From Bacillota bacterium (GTDB lineage Bacteria; Bacillota_I; Bacilli_A; Izemoplasmatales; Hujiaoplasmataceae), in the NCBI GenBank assembly GCA_029559915.1, contig JAKPZU010000171.1, positions 1-37,040 on the forward strand: DNA of 37,040 nt, written 5' to 3'. Every line of letters starts with the position of its first letter. Within the stretch, counting starts at the first letter, position 1. A model generated the notes under the pieces. It saw only the letters and a list, made by a program, of their open reading frames with translations. It did not search any database and was not told the origin of the DNA. Both the position numbers and the translations under genes were made by a program. Shown here piece by piece: positions 24,080-31,886 of the stretch.

Positions 24080-24160
24080 ATAATTGCATTATTTAAAGAG
24101 AACATCTGAAAAAAACATAAATTTATTGTAAAATATTAAATAAGAAGTGGAGTTGGGAGA

Positions 24161-25723
24161 ATGAAGAAAAAGTTTAACTTGAGGATTCTATCCACAAGCG
24201 ACATTCATGGAACGATTTTAGCGAAGAATTACGCTGACAATTCTTTAACATGTAGCGGTCTTTCGGTAGTAAGTTCTATGGTAAAAAAGGAACGGACTCA
24301 AAGCACAATACTGCTTGATGTCGGTGATGACTTACAAGGAAATCCTTTGATGTACTTTCATCAACTTAATCGCAATAAGTATAAAAATCCTTTAGTGGAC
24401 GTCTTTAATTATCTAAAATACGATTATTTTATTCCAGGAAATCATGATTTTAATTATGGTCTAGATTATCTCCAGGATTTCATAGGTGATTTGAATGCCT
24501 TGACTTTATGCGCCAATATCCTTGATTCTAATGATGCTTTATTGTTTAAGAATGCTTATGATATTATCGAATTTCCTAATGGACCAAAAGTCTTGATTGT
24601 TGGGGTAACCACTCAATATATTCCTAATTGGGAGAATCCAAGTTATATTAAAGATATCAAGTTTATCAATGCTTTTGAATCCGCAAAGCAATTAGTCGAC
24701 AGATTCAGAAGTGAGGTTGATTTGGTAGTAGTTGCTTATCATGGCGGTTTTGAAAAGGATTTACATACCTGGGAAAAATTTGTCGAAGACACAGGTGAAA
24801 ATTTGGGATCTTTGATGTTAAAGGAAATTACGGGGATTGATGTATTGATTTCTGCTCATCAACATCGTCACTTGAGCGAAAAGATAAATGACACATTAGT
24901 AATTCAAAGCGGTTCAAAAGCTGATAGTTTGGGTGTGTGCGATATTGAATTCAATTATCGGGACAAATGGGTTGTCACCAAAAAGGATAACAAACTTTTG
25001 ACTTCTACAGGTTATCCGGTTGACGAAGGAGTAGTTGAACTGGTCAAGGACATTGAAGCGGATTGTCAGAATTTTTTGGATCAAAAGATTGGAAATGTCG
25101 TTTCTGACAACTTGAAAATAGACGATATGTTCAGCGCCAGACTTAATAAACATCCAATTGTCACTTTTATCAATAAAGTGCAGCTGTTTTATACAAAAGC
25201 CATGATTTCCGGTACTTCATTGCCTAATGATGTCACTGGCTTTGAAAAGGACATCACAATCAGAAACGTGCTTTCAACCTATGTATATGCAAACACTTTG
25301 GCGGTTTTAGAGGTCAATGGCGGTATTTTGAAACAAATATTGGAAAAAAATGCAGAATATTTTATTTGTGCTGAAGGAAAAATTGCGGTCAATCCCAGAT
25401 TTGTTTATCCTAAAGTCCAACATTACAATTATGATATGTTTGACGGAATTGATTACTTAATTGATATCGATAAGGATTTTGGCGAAAGAATTGTGGAAAT
25501 TAAGTACCAAAACAAGCCCATTAAAGCCGATGATTTATTTACCTTGACTGTCAATAATTATCGCGCCAGTGGGGGCGGAGATTTCGCAGAATACAAAAAA
25601 CTTAAGGTTATCAGGGTTTTGCCTTTTGATATAACGGAATTAATCATCGACTATATCGTCAAAAATAGAAATTTGACTATCAAAGATGAAAAAAATATAA
25701 AGATAATCAGTGAAAATTGTTGA
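24161..25723 (+). CDS. 5'-nucleotidase/2',3'-cyclic phosphodiesterase-like metallophosphatase, cytosolic
   Basis: A 520-residue two-domain protein of the UshA/CpdB type. The metallophosphatase domain has STSDIHGTI (Asp14, His16), LLDVGDDLQGNP, PGNHDFNYG, and SAHQHRH. The C-terminal nucleotide-binding domain (5_nucleotid_C) has YANTLAVLEVNGG and RASGGGDFAEY. Most relatives are secreted or wall-anchored; this one has no signal peptide, and its N terminus (MKKKFNLRIL) leads straight into the first strand, so it should act in the cytoplasm. It releases phosphate from nucleotides, giving nucleosides. It lies upstream of the purine-type operon, on the same strand, separated by a promoter. Confidence 0.88.
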   Translation: MKKKFNLRILSTSDIHGTILAKNYADNSLTCSGLSVVSSMVKKERTQSTILLDVGDDLQGNPLMYFHQLNRNKYKNPLVDVFNYLKYDYFIPGNHDFNYGLDYLQDFIGDLNALTLCANILDSNDALLFKNAYDIIEFPNGPKVLIVGVTTQYIPNWENPSYIKDIKFINAFESAKQLVDRFRSEVDLVVVAYHGGFEKDLHTWEKFVEDTGENLGSLMLKEITGIDVLISAHQHRHLSEKINDTLVIQSGSKADSLGVCDIEFNYRDKWVVTKKDNKLLTSTGYPVDEGVVELVKDIEADCQNFLDQKIGNVVSDNLKIDDMFSARLNKHPIVTFINKVQLFYTKAMISGTSLPNDVTGFEKDITIRNVLSTYVYANTLAVLEVNGGILKQILEKNAEYFICAEGKIAVNPRFVYPKVQHYNYDMFDGIDYLIDIDKDFGERIVEIKYQNKPIKADDLFTLTVNNYRASGGGDFAEYKKLKVIRVLPFDITELIIDYIVKNRNLTIKDEKNIKIISENC

Positions 25724-25762
25724 TTTGTTTTCTTCTAGCTTGTAGCAATAGAGGTATGTTTG

Positions 25763-25771
25763 TGTTATAAT
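25763..25771 (+). promoter_or_regulatory. Promoter of the molybdenum hydroxylase/purine operon
   Basis: TGTTATAAT forms a TGn-extended -10 (TATAAT 25766-25771). The -35 at 17 bases (TAGCAA) is poor, as is often allowed with an extended -10. The leader to the first start codon is about 70 bases, too short and with no structure for a molybdenum-cofactor or purine riboswitch. Confidence 0.55.
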
Positions 25772-25823
25772 ATTTTTTACTAAAAAAATGAGTAGAATTA
25801 ATTTAAATTTTTTTAATCGGTAA

Positions 25824-25837
25824 TGTAAGCGCTTAGA
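25824..25837. promoter_or_regulatory. cre-like (CcpA) site in the operon leader
   Basis: TGTAAGCGCTTAGA differs from the CcpA consensus TGWAANCGNTNWCA at one position and contains the perfect 10-base palindrome TAAGCGCTTA. It lies between the promoter and the AGAAGGAG ribosome binding site, a place where bound CcpA would act as a roadblock. Confidence 0.55.
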
Positions 25838-25847
25838 AGGAGTGAAT

Positions 25848-26402
25848 ATGATCGAAGGCATCATTTTAGCAGGCGGATACTCTTCTAGATTCAAACAGAA
25901 TAAAATGGTTGTGAATTTCAAAGGTCAAGCTTTGATACTTCATACTGCGCAGACACTCCTAAAAATATGTGACCATGTCTATGTTGTCACTGGTCATTAT
26001 CATGAAGAAATAAAAATATTGTTCAAAGATTATTCAAACATCACGATTGTCAATAATAAGGATTATCAGGAAGGGATGTTCTCTTCGGTAAAATGCGGCG
26101 CGAGTCATGTTAAACATGATTTTTTTATCATACCCGGAGATTATCCTTTGGTAAGCGACACAACTTATAAAACCTTACTGAAGGGTAAAAAAACGATAAG
26201 GGTTCCCAGTTATAAGCATAAACTGGGTCATCCGCTATTTATATCATATAGTTTGAAAGATGATTTGATTGATACTGATGTTGAAAGCTTAAAAGACTTT
26301 CGTAATCTCCATGATTACGAGATTATCGAAGTTGAAGATCAATTCATCAACTTCGATATTGACACAATAGAAGATTTAGAAGAAATTGAGGGAAAGGAAT
26401 GA
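25848..26402 (+). CDS. mocA: MocA-like molybdenum cofactor cytidylyltransferase
   Basis: A 184-residue nucleotidyltransferase of the MobA/MocA family. It has the N-terminal LAGGYSSRFKQNK (variant of LAGG-x-S-x-R-x-G-x-x-K), VVTGHYHEEI, and IPGDYPLVS (the GD-x-P metal motif). MocA converts molybdopterin-Mo to the cytosine dinucleotide form used by bacterial xanthine-dehydrogenase-family enzymes; E. coli YgfJ is a neighbour-type homologue in purine clusters. Position as first gene before three hydroxylase subunits supports this role. Start 25848 follows AGAAGGAG. Its stop overlaps the next start (ATGA). Cofactor choice (CTP versus GTP) is inferred from context. Confidence 0.85.
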   Translation: MIEGIILAGGYSSRFKQNKMVVNFKGQALILHTAQTLLKICDHVYVVTGHYHEEIKILFKDYSNITIVNNKDYQEGMFSSVKCGASHVKHDFFIIPGDYPLVSDTTYKTLLKGKKTIRVPSYKHKLGHPLFISYSLKDDLIDTDVESLKDFRNLHDYEIIEVEDQFINFDIDTIEDLEEIEGKE

Positions 26403-27199
26403 TTTTTATGGAGGTAAAGGAATTAATTAGAGCGATTGATGCAGAAGCAGCTTATACTTTATTGAATGAATTTAAGGGGAGTAAAGTTATGGCTGGTGGT
26501 GCATGGATGAAACTGTCAGTTAAGTCGGTAGATAAATTGATTCTTTTGGATGATTTGAATTTGGATTACATTAAGGAAGAAAACGAATATTTGGAAATTG
26601 GCGCTATGACTTCCCTTAGAACCATGGAAATGCATCCAACCATTAAGAGTTTAAATTCAGGTATACTGGCTAAAGCCATCAAATCGATAATGGGCGTTCA
26701 AGTCAGAAATGTGGCAACCATTGGCGGTAGCGTCATGGGCAGATTTGCATTCAGTGATATATTGGGGGCTTTATTGGTCTTGGACTGTCGGTTGTATTTT
26801 CATGAGTTGCATGAAATCTCGCTTTTCGATTTCCTGCAAATGCCGAAAGTTCCGCGCGATATCTTATTGAGTATAAAAATCAAGAAGTCATCGGGAAAGG
26901 GTTACTTTCATAAAGTCAGTAAAACTCATTTGGACTTTTCCCTTTTGAACATTGCCATTACCAAGAATGAGCTGTTCAAGATTGCTATTGGTTCAAGACC
27001 GCAAACAGCGACACTTGCAATCAGCACTGCAAATTTCTTGAATTCGCAAAGTGTGATTAACGAAGCAATAATCAAGAAGGCGGTCGAGATTGCCTGCGAT
27101 GAAATTAAGGTTTCCACAAATCTCAGAGCTTCCAAGGAATACCGTGAAGTTTTACTGAAAACATATTTAACTCGAGGTCTTTTAGAGGTGATAAAATGA
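26399..27199 (+). CDS. Xanthine dehydrogenase-family FAD-binding subunit
   Basis: A 266-residue medium subunit (FAD_binding_5 plus a short C-terminal CO_deh_flav_C part). The FAD loops are visible as VMAGGAWMK (30-38) and VRNVATIGGSV (102-112). It passes electrons from the 2Fe-2S subunit to an acceptor. It overlaps mocA and the Fe-S subunit gene by four bases each, so subunits should be made in similar amounts. ATG 26399 has GAGGGAAAGG ahead; ATG 26408 is an alternative. Related to XdhB and E. coli YgfM. Confidence 0.9.
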   Translation: MIFMEVKELIRAIDAEAAYTLLNEFKGSKVMAGGAWMKLSVKSVDKLILLDDLNLDYIKEENEYLEIGAMTSLRTMEMHPTIKSLNSGILAKAIKSIMGVQVRNVATIGGSVMGRFAFSDILGALLVLDCRLYFHELHEISLFDFLQMPKVPRDILLSIKIKKSSGKGYFHKVSKTHLDFSLLNIAITKNELFKIAIGSRPQTATLAISTANFLNSQSVINEAIIKKAVEIACDEIKVSTNLRASKEYREVLLKTYLTRGLLEVIK

Positions 27200-27648
27200 A
27201 AATCAACTTAAGAATCAATGGCCAATCAAGGCAATTCTTGATTGAACCAAATGAATACTTGCTTGATGTTTTGAGAAAAAATGATTATTTGAGTGTTAGA
27301 AGAGGTTGTGACAACACCAGTTGCGGTGTTTGTACAGTTCTAATTGACAATAAACCCGTTCCTTCTTGTAGCGTCTTAGCTGCACGATGTGAAAACAAAG
27401 AAATTACGACAGTTGAAGGCATTGAAAAAGAAGTGGAAAAATTAGCAAAGTATTTTGGCGAATTGGGAGCTGATCAATGCGGTTATTGTAATCCTAGCAT
27501 GGCACTGACGGTTTATTCCCTAAAACTGGAAAATAAAAATGCGAACATCGAAGAGGTAAAAGAATATTTGGTTGGCAATCTCTGCCGTTGCACCGGCTAT
27601 GTTGCACAACATGAAGCAATCATGAAATATTTGGGTGATGAATCATGA
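27196..27648 (+). CDS. Xanthine dehydrogenase-family 2Fe-2S subunit
   Basis: A 150-residue small subunit carrying two [2Fe-2S] clusters. Plant-type cluster ligands are Cys38, Cys43, Cys46 and Cys58 (GCDNTSCGVC), and the second set is Cys95, Cys98, Cys130 and Cys132 (QCGYCNPS, LCRCTGY). The usual Q-C-G-[FY]-C-T-P-G is here Q-C-G-Y-C-N-P-S, a mild departure. It hands electrons from the molybdenum centre to FAD. Overlaps both neighbours by four bases. Confidence 0.95.
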   Translation: MKINLRINGQSRQFLIEPNEYLLDVLRKNDYLSVRRGCDNTSCGVCTVLIDNKPVPSCSVLAARCENKEITTVEGIEKEVEKLAKYFGELGADQCGYCNPSMALTVYSLKLENKNANIEEVKEYLVGNLCRCTGYVAQHEAIMKYLGDES

Positions 27649-29960
27649 AAGTTGTAAACAATTTAACTCATTCCATTGATGGAATGGGCATAATGAAGGG
27701 CAGAAAAGCTTTTACTGATGACTTTGCGGAAAAGGATACTTTAATCGTCAAAGTTATGCGTTCACCATATGCATATGCTAAAATTCTCAAGATAAACGAT
27801 TCTGAAGCACGGAAGCTGGAAGGAATCGAAATGGTTTTAACCCATAAAGATTTTAAAAGGATACCTTTCACTAGAGCTGGGCAGGGCTATCCAGAACCTT
27901 CGCCTCATGACAAGTTTGTCTTGGATGAATATGTAAGATATATCGGCGATGAGGTTTTGGCTGTAGTTGGCAGAAGTGACGAAATTTGCGATAAGGCTTT
28001 GTCATTGATCAAGGTAGAATACGAAGTGCTGGAGCCAGTATTAGATTTTGAAACAGCAAAAGATAATCCAATAGTAATTCATCCTGAAAATGAGATTCAT
28101 GAGATGTTTGACATCGGTTTCGAACCCAAAAGAAATATAGCGGCTAGTTATGCGATGGAAATTGGCGACGTAAAAAAGACTTTGAGTGAATGTGAATACG
28201 TTATCAAGGAAACATTCTATACCCAAGCGCAAGCACATGTGATGCTTGAACCGCATACGGTTAATGCCCGTATGGATTATCAAAACAGACTATGCATCTA
28301 TTCTGCGACGCAAACACCTTTTCATGTCCGAAGAATCATCTCGCAAGGGCTGGAAATTCCTCTATCAAAAATAAGGGTCATCAAACCAAGAGTTGGCGGG
28401 GGATTTGGCGGGAAACAGGCAATTCATGGCGAGATGTTGGTAGCCTATGTAACTTATAAAACCAATAAACCAGCGAAAATGATTTATTCAAGGAAAGAAG
28501 TTTTTGAATCTTCATATTCCCGTCATCCAATGCGAATCGAGATGACTTTGGGAGCGGATAAAGATGGGAAATTAAAAGCGATAAATTGCGAAGGCTTATC
28601 AGATACCGGAGCTTACGGCGAACATGCGTTGACAGTTTTCATGGTAACTGGTTCAAAGGTTTTGCCGTTATACAATAAAGTCGATTCAGTTAGATTTGCC
28701 GGCGACATCGTCTATACAAACCATACTCCAGCTGGCGCCTTTAGAGGTTATGGAGCAATTCAAGGCAATTTCGCTTTGGAATCGGCTGTCGATATTCTTT
28801 GTAAAAAGATGAAGATGGACCCAATTCTTTTTAGACAAATCAACATGATGAAAGAAAAAGAAACGTCACCTATTTTTGCAATCATGGGTGAAGGTACTGC
28901 CGGTACTGCCATGATTATGGAAACATGCAAATTGGAAGAATGTATTGAAAAAGGCATGGAATTAATCGGTTGGAAAGATAAGTATCCAAGAATTGAAAGT
29001 AAGGATAAAATAAGATCTGTCGGCATGGCTATAGCGATGCAAGGCAGTGGCATACCTTATATTGATATGGGTAGTGCAACGATTAAGTTAAATGATGACG
29101 GCTTCTATAATTTAATGGTCGGGGCCACAGAGATTGGCCAAGGCAGTGATACGGTTTTAACGCAAATTGCCGCAGAAGAATTGATGACTACGGTTGACAA
29201 GGTGGTAATTTATTCCTCTGATACCGACCTTACACCTTTTGATGTGGGGGCCTACGCTTCAAGTACGACCTATATCTCAGGAAACGCAGTTTGGAAAGCC
29301 GCGAAAGAATTAAAGGAAAAAATGATTGTCGAAGCCGCGAGAATATTGAAAACAAATATAGAAAACATTGATTTTGATGGCAAGACATTCACCAATAGAG
29401 TTAGTGGTGAGAAAATTACCTTGGTTGATTTATCAAATCAGATAACTTACTCTCATGAACAAAAGCAATTACAGGTAACTTCAAGTTATGTAGGACACAA
29501 GTCGCCACCGCCATTTATGGCTGGTTTCGTTGAAATTGAGATTGATAAAGCCACATACGAAATTGATATTCTTCACTATGTCAGCGTCGTCGATTGTGGC
29601 ACAACCATCAATCCGATGCTTGCCAAAGGTCAAGTTGATGGCGCTATCGTCCAAGGTTTAGGTATGGCGCATTTTGAAGAAGTGATTTATGGCGCTAATG
29701 GAAAACTGATTTCCAGTGATTTGTTAAATTACAAGATACCTACAAGACTTGACATCAAGAAATTGACAACAGTTTTCGTCGACAGTTATGAAGAAACCGG
29801 ACCTTTTGGAGCAAAATCAGTTGGAGAAATCGGCATTGATACCCCGCCGGCGGCTTTGGCCAATGCCGTAGCCAACGCCTTGGGTGTTAGAATAACGACT
29901 TTACCGATTACTTCAGAAAAAATCTTTAAGGAAATGAGGAGAATCAATGATGAAAAATAA
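27645..29960 (+). CDS. Xanthine dehydrogenase-family molybdopterin subunit (first)
   Basis: A 771-residue large subunit with the aldehyde oxidase/xanthine dehydrogenase a/b hammerhead at the N terminus and two molybdopterin-binding regions. Motifs: RVGGGFGGKQ (249-258), GAFRGYGAIQ (364-373; Arg367 matches the purine-orienting Arg880 of bovine XDH), and VGEIGIDTPPAA near the end, whose Glu (about 728) is the catalytic base. Gln258 takes the place of bovine Glu802. It hydroxylates a heterocycle or aldehyde at the Mo centre using water. It forms an alpha-beta-gamma complex with the two preceding products. The substrate could be a purine, but the Gln leaves this open. Confidence 0.93.
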   Translation: MKVVNNLTHSIDGMGIMKGRKAFTDDFAEKDTLIVKVMRSPYAYAKILKINDSEARKLEGIEMVLTHKDFKRIPFTRAGQGYPEPSPHDKFVLDEYVRYIGDEVLAVVGRSDEICDKALSLIKVEYEVLEPVLDFETAKDNPIVIHPENEIHEMFDIGFEPKRNIAASYAMEIGDVKKTLSECEYVIKETFYTQAQAHVMLEPHTVNARMDYQNRLCIYSATQTPFHVRRIISQGLEIPLSKIRVIKPRVGGGFGGKQAIHGEMLVAYVTYKTNKPAKMIYSRKEVFESSYSRHPMRIEMTLGADKDGKLKAINCEGLSDTGAYGEHALTVFMVTGSKVLPLYNKVDSVRFAGDIVYTNHTPAGAFRGYGAIQGNFALESAVDILCKKMKMDPILFRQINMMKEKETSPIFAIMGEGTAGTAMIMETCKLEECIEKGMELIGWKDKYPRIESKDKIRSVGMAIAMQGSGIPYIDMGSATIKLNDDGFYNLMVGATEIGQGSDTVLTQIAAEELMTTVDKVVIYSSDTDLTPFDVGAYASSTTYISGNAVWKAAKELKEKMIVEAARILKTNIENIDFDGKTFTNRVSGEKITLVDLSNQITYSHEQKQLQVTSSYVGHKSPPPFMAGFVEIEIDKATYEIDILHYVSVVDCGTTINPMLAKGQVDGAIVQGLGMAHFEEVIYGANGKLISSDLLNYKIPTRLDIKKLTTVFVDSYEETGPFGAKSVGEIGIDTPPAALANAVANALGVRITTLPITSEKIFKEMRRINDEK

Positions 29961-30588
29961 TCGAATTGAATTAATCTCAAAAATCTTATTTTTTGGGGCT
30001 ATTTGGGGAATTTTAGAAGCTACTCTCGGCTATGCGCTGCATTTATTGCCAGCTCTTATCGCTGGTAGCGTCATGTTTCCGCTGGTAATGTTCATTCTTT
30101 ACCGGGCATATAAGGCAATTGGTTCAAGAGCTGGTGTTTTGTTAGTTGGAGTTGTCGCTATCATAATCAAGGCGACAAACCTCTTCCTACCTTTCTTGTT
30201 TCCGGCAAAAACCATTAATCCGATGGTGGCGATGTTCATCCAGAGTTTATTGGTGTTTTTAGTTTTGCCAATGCTTGACAATGAGAAAGTTACCGTAAAA
30301 ATCTCGAGTTTTGCAATCGGCAGTTTTTCATGGCGAATCCTGATGCTTTCTTATTATGGTCTCAATTATTTATTGACTGGTTTCATGGATTTAAGAATTG
30401 CTAGTCTCGATGCGGCATTCAGCTTTGTTTTGTGGGAAGGCTTGATTTCACTTGCGGTGATTTCAGGTTTATTCTATCTTACGGGTAAGATTCAAAACTT
30501 GGACAAAATCAATACACAAAGGATTCACCCGCTGTTATCAATGGCGATGATAGCCTTAGCACTGGTCTTGACTTTAGTTAAATTTTAG
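29947..30588 (+). CDS. Polytopic membrane protein within the xdh operon
   Basis: A 213-residue protein with about six hydrophobic segments starting at FFGAIWGILEATLGYALHLLP. The short length and glycine/small-residue-rich first helix recall ECF-transporter S components, but I recognise no named family. Its start (ATG 29947 or 29950, GAGGAG upstream) overlaps the Mo-subunit gene by 14 bases, so it belongs functionally to the operon. A role in uptake of the operon's substrate or of molybdate or vitamin is possible, purely from context. Confidence 0.6.
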   Translation: MMKNNRIELISKILFFGAIWGILEATLGYALHLLPALIAGSVMFPLVMFILYRAYKAIGSRAGVLLVGVVAIIIKATNLFLPFLFPAKTINPMVAMFIQSLLVFLVLPMLDNEKVTVKISSFAIGSFSWRILMLSYYGLNYLLTGFMDLRIASLDAAFSFVLWEGLISLAVISGLFYLTGKIQNLDKINTQRIHPLLSMAMIALALVLTLVKF

Positions 30589-30596
30589 GTGATTTG

Positions 30597-31436
30597 ATGG
30601 ATATATTTAAATTGATTATCGACTTCAAACAAAAGAATATGCCAATAATGGCCGTCACCGCTGTTAAAAAAGAGGGTGCCGGTCCTGTTGAGGTTGGTAA
30701 GAAGATGATAGTTCTCGCGGATGGTAGAAGTTATGGAACCGTCGGTGGCGGTGCTATTGAATATTATGCCAAGGCCAAGGCGGTTGAACTTTTAAAGAAT
30801 AAAACTTCTATACTTGAAAACTACATTCTTGATGAAGGAAAAATAATACCAGAAAGCATGACTTTACCTATGGTTTGTGGCGGAATTGTCAGTTTGTTTT
30901 ACGAATATATCGGTCCTAAGGCGACAATCTACATTTTTGGTGCCGGTCATGTCGGTCAAGCTTTGACAAATGTTTTGAAAACGATGAATTATCACGTGAC
31001 TGTCATTGATGAAAGAACTGAAGTTATCGAAAAGTTTATCGGAGCCGATATCTTGGTCAATAAGGGCTTTGTCGATTTTATCGATCAAGACATAATCAAA
31101 GACGGTGATTATATCATTGTCTGTACCCCAAGTCATAAATATGATTATCACGTAATCAATCGCATTCTCGAAAAACAAATCAAACCCAAGTATTTAGGTA
31201 TGTTGTGTTCTCCGGACAAAATTAGAGGTTATTTGACTTCAACATTTGAAAAATTCGGTAAAGATATTGATTTAAGCTTTTTCTACTCGCCAATCGGTCT
31301 TGAACTGGGAGGAATGACTCCTGAAGAAATCGCGATATCAATAGCTGCGGAAATACTGGCACTGACCTATCAAAAAAAAGGTCATAGGCATATGAGGGAG
31401 ACCCTAGATGATAAAGATTGTTACTGGGAAGATTAA
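30597..31436 (+). CDS. xdhC: XdhC/CoxF-family molybdenum hydroxylase maturation factor
   Basis: A 279-residue protein with an XdhC_CoxI N-terminal domain (VEVGKKMIV, GTVGGGAIE at 47-55, MVCGG at 92-96) and a C-terminal Rossmann domain beginning IYIFGAGHVGQAL (111-123). XdhC proteins bind the molybdenum cofactor, help its sulfuration and insert it into the apo-hydroxylase. Start 30597 follows AGGTGAT. The C-terminal 29 bases overlap the next gene. Name follows the Rhodobacter usage (not the E. coli Fe-S subunit of the same symbol). Confidence 0.88.
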   Translation: MDIFKLIIDFKQKNMPIMAVTAVKKEGAGPVEVGKKMIVLADGRSYGTVGGGAIEYYAKAKAVELLKNKTSILENYILDEGKIIPESMTLPMVCGGIVSLFYEYIGPKATIYIFGAGHVGQALTNVLKTMNYHVTVIDERTEVIEKFIGADILVNKGFVDFIDQDIIKDGDYIIVCTPSHKYDYHVINRILEKQIKPKYLGMLCSPDKIRGYLTSTFEKFGKDIDLSFFYSPIGLELGGMTPEEIAISIAAEILALTYQKKGHRHMRETLDDKDCYWED

Positions 31437-31875
31437 TTCTCAAAAAAGCACCAGATTATTGGAGTATTACCAAGAACATCCCCAAGGAGATGGGTTTATT
31501 TCCCGTAAAATTATGCAAGGCAATTTGGTTTATGGTTACAACCTTTTACAACTGTCCAATAATAAGTTGATTCCTTTTGTGATCAGGGACATCTATGATG
31601 ACGGCTCTAAAGCCATTATCTGCAAAGTCGGACCTTATCATTTTTATGAGGATGCATTCAATTATGTTGAAGAAATGATTGATGATTTTATAGCTAAAAA
31701 AATCAGTCCGGTCTTTTTGGATGAAATCAGTCTATTGGAATTGAACGATCAGGGATTTCATCAAGTTTTGGTTAAATTGATTGAAAATGACATGGATTTA
31801 TGCTTGGTAGTGAGAGATGATTTGATCAATCAAGTTCTTCATAAGTACCAGATGAAATCAGTAGAGATTATCTAA
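31408..31875 (+). CDS. THEP1-like P-loop NTPase with altered Walker A
   Basis: A 155-residue protein whose layout follows the THEP1 nucleoside-triphosphatase family (NTPase_1): an N-terminal P-loop, then GFISRKIMQGNLVYGYNLL, GPYHFYEDAFNYVEE, Walker B with VFLDEISLLEL, and LCLVVRDDLINQVL. The P-loop reads G-x-x-x-x-Q-K-S (GKINSQKS, 7-14): the second Gly of G-x-x-x-x-G-K-S/T is Gln. Family members hydrolyse NTPs slowly in vitro. It overlaps xdhC by 29 bases and may act in cofactor insertion or nucleotide handling; that is inference. Not YqeC, whose P-loop reads GAGGKT. Confidence 0.65.
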   Translation: MIKIVTGKINSQKSTRLLEYYQEHPQGDGFISRKIMQGNLVYGYNLLQLSNNKLIPFVIRDIYDDGSKAIICKVGPYHFYEDAFNYVEEMIDDFIAKKISPVFLDEISLLELNDQGFHQVLVKLIENDMDLCLVVRDDLINQVLHKYQMKSVEII

Positions 31876-31886
31876 GGAGCAAAGCG

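Noticed and set aside
23911-24096. Plus-strand open frame opposite the phnD-like signal peptide
   Set aside because: It is the antisense of a lipoprotein signal sequence and has no ribosome binding site.
25772-25847. Molybdenum-cofactor, guanine/xanthine or PreQ1-type riboswitch before mocA
   Set aside because: The leader is only about 70 bases, AT-rich, and shows no stable stems beyond the cre-like palindrome.
26399-31875. Selenium-dependent hydroxylase system (yqeB/yqeC)
   Set aside because: The accessory genes are an ordinary XdhC-type protein and a THEP1-like protein; neither has the YqeB or YqeC features, and no selD is in the window. It could lie outside.
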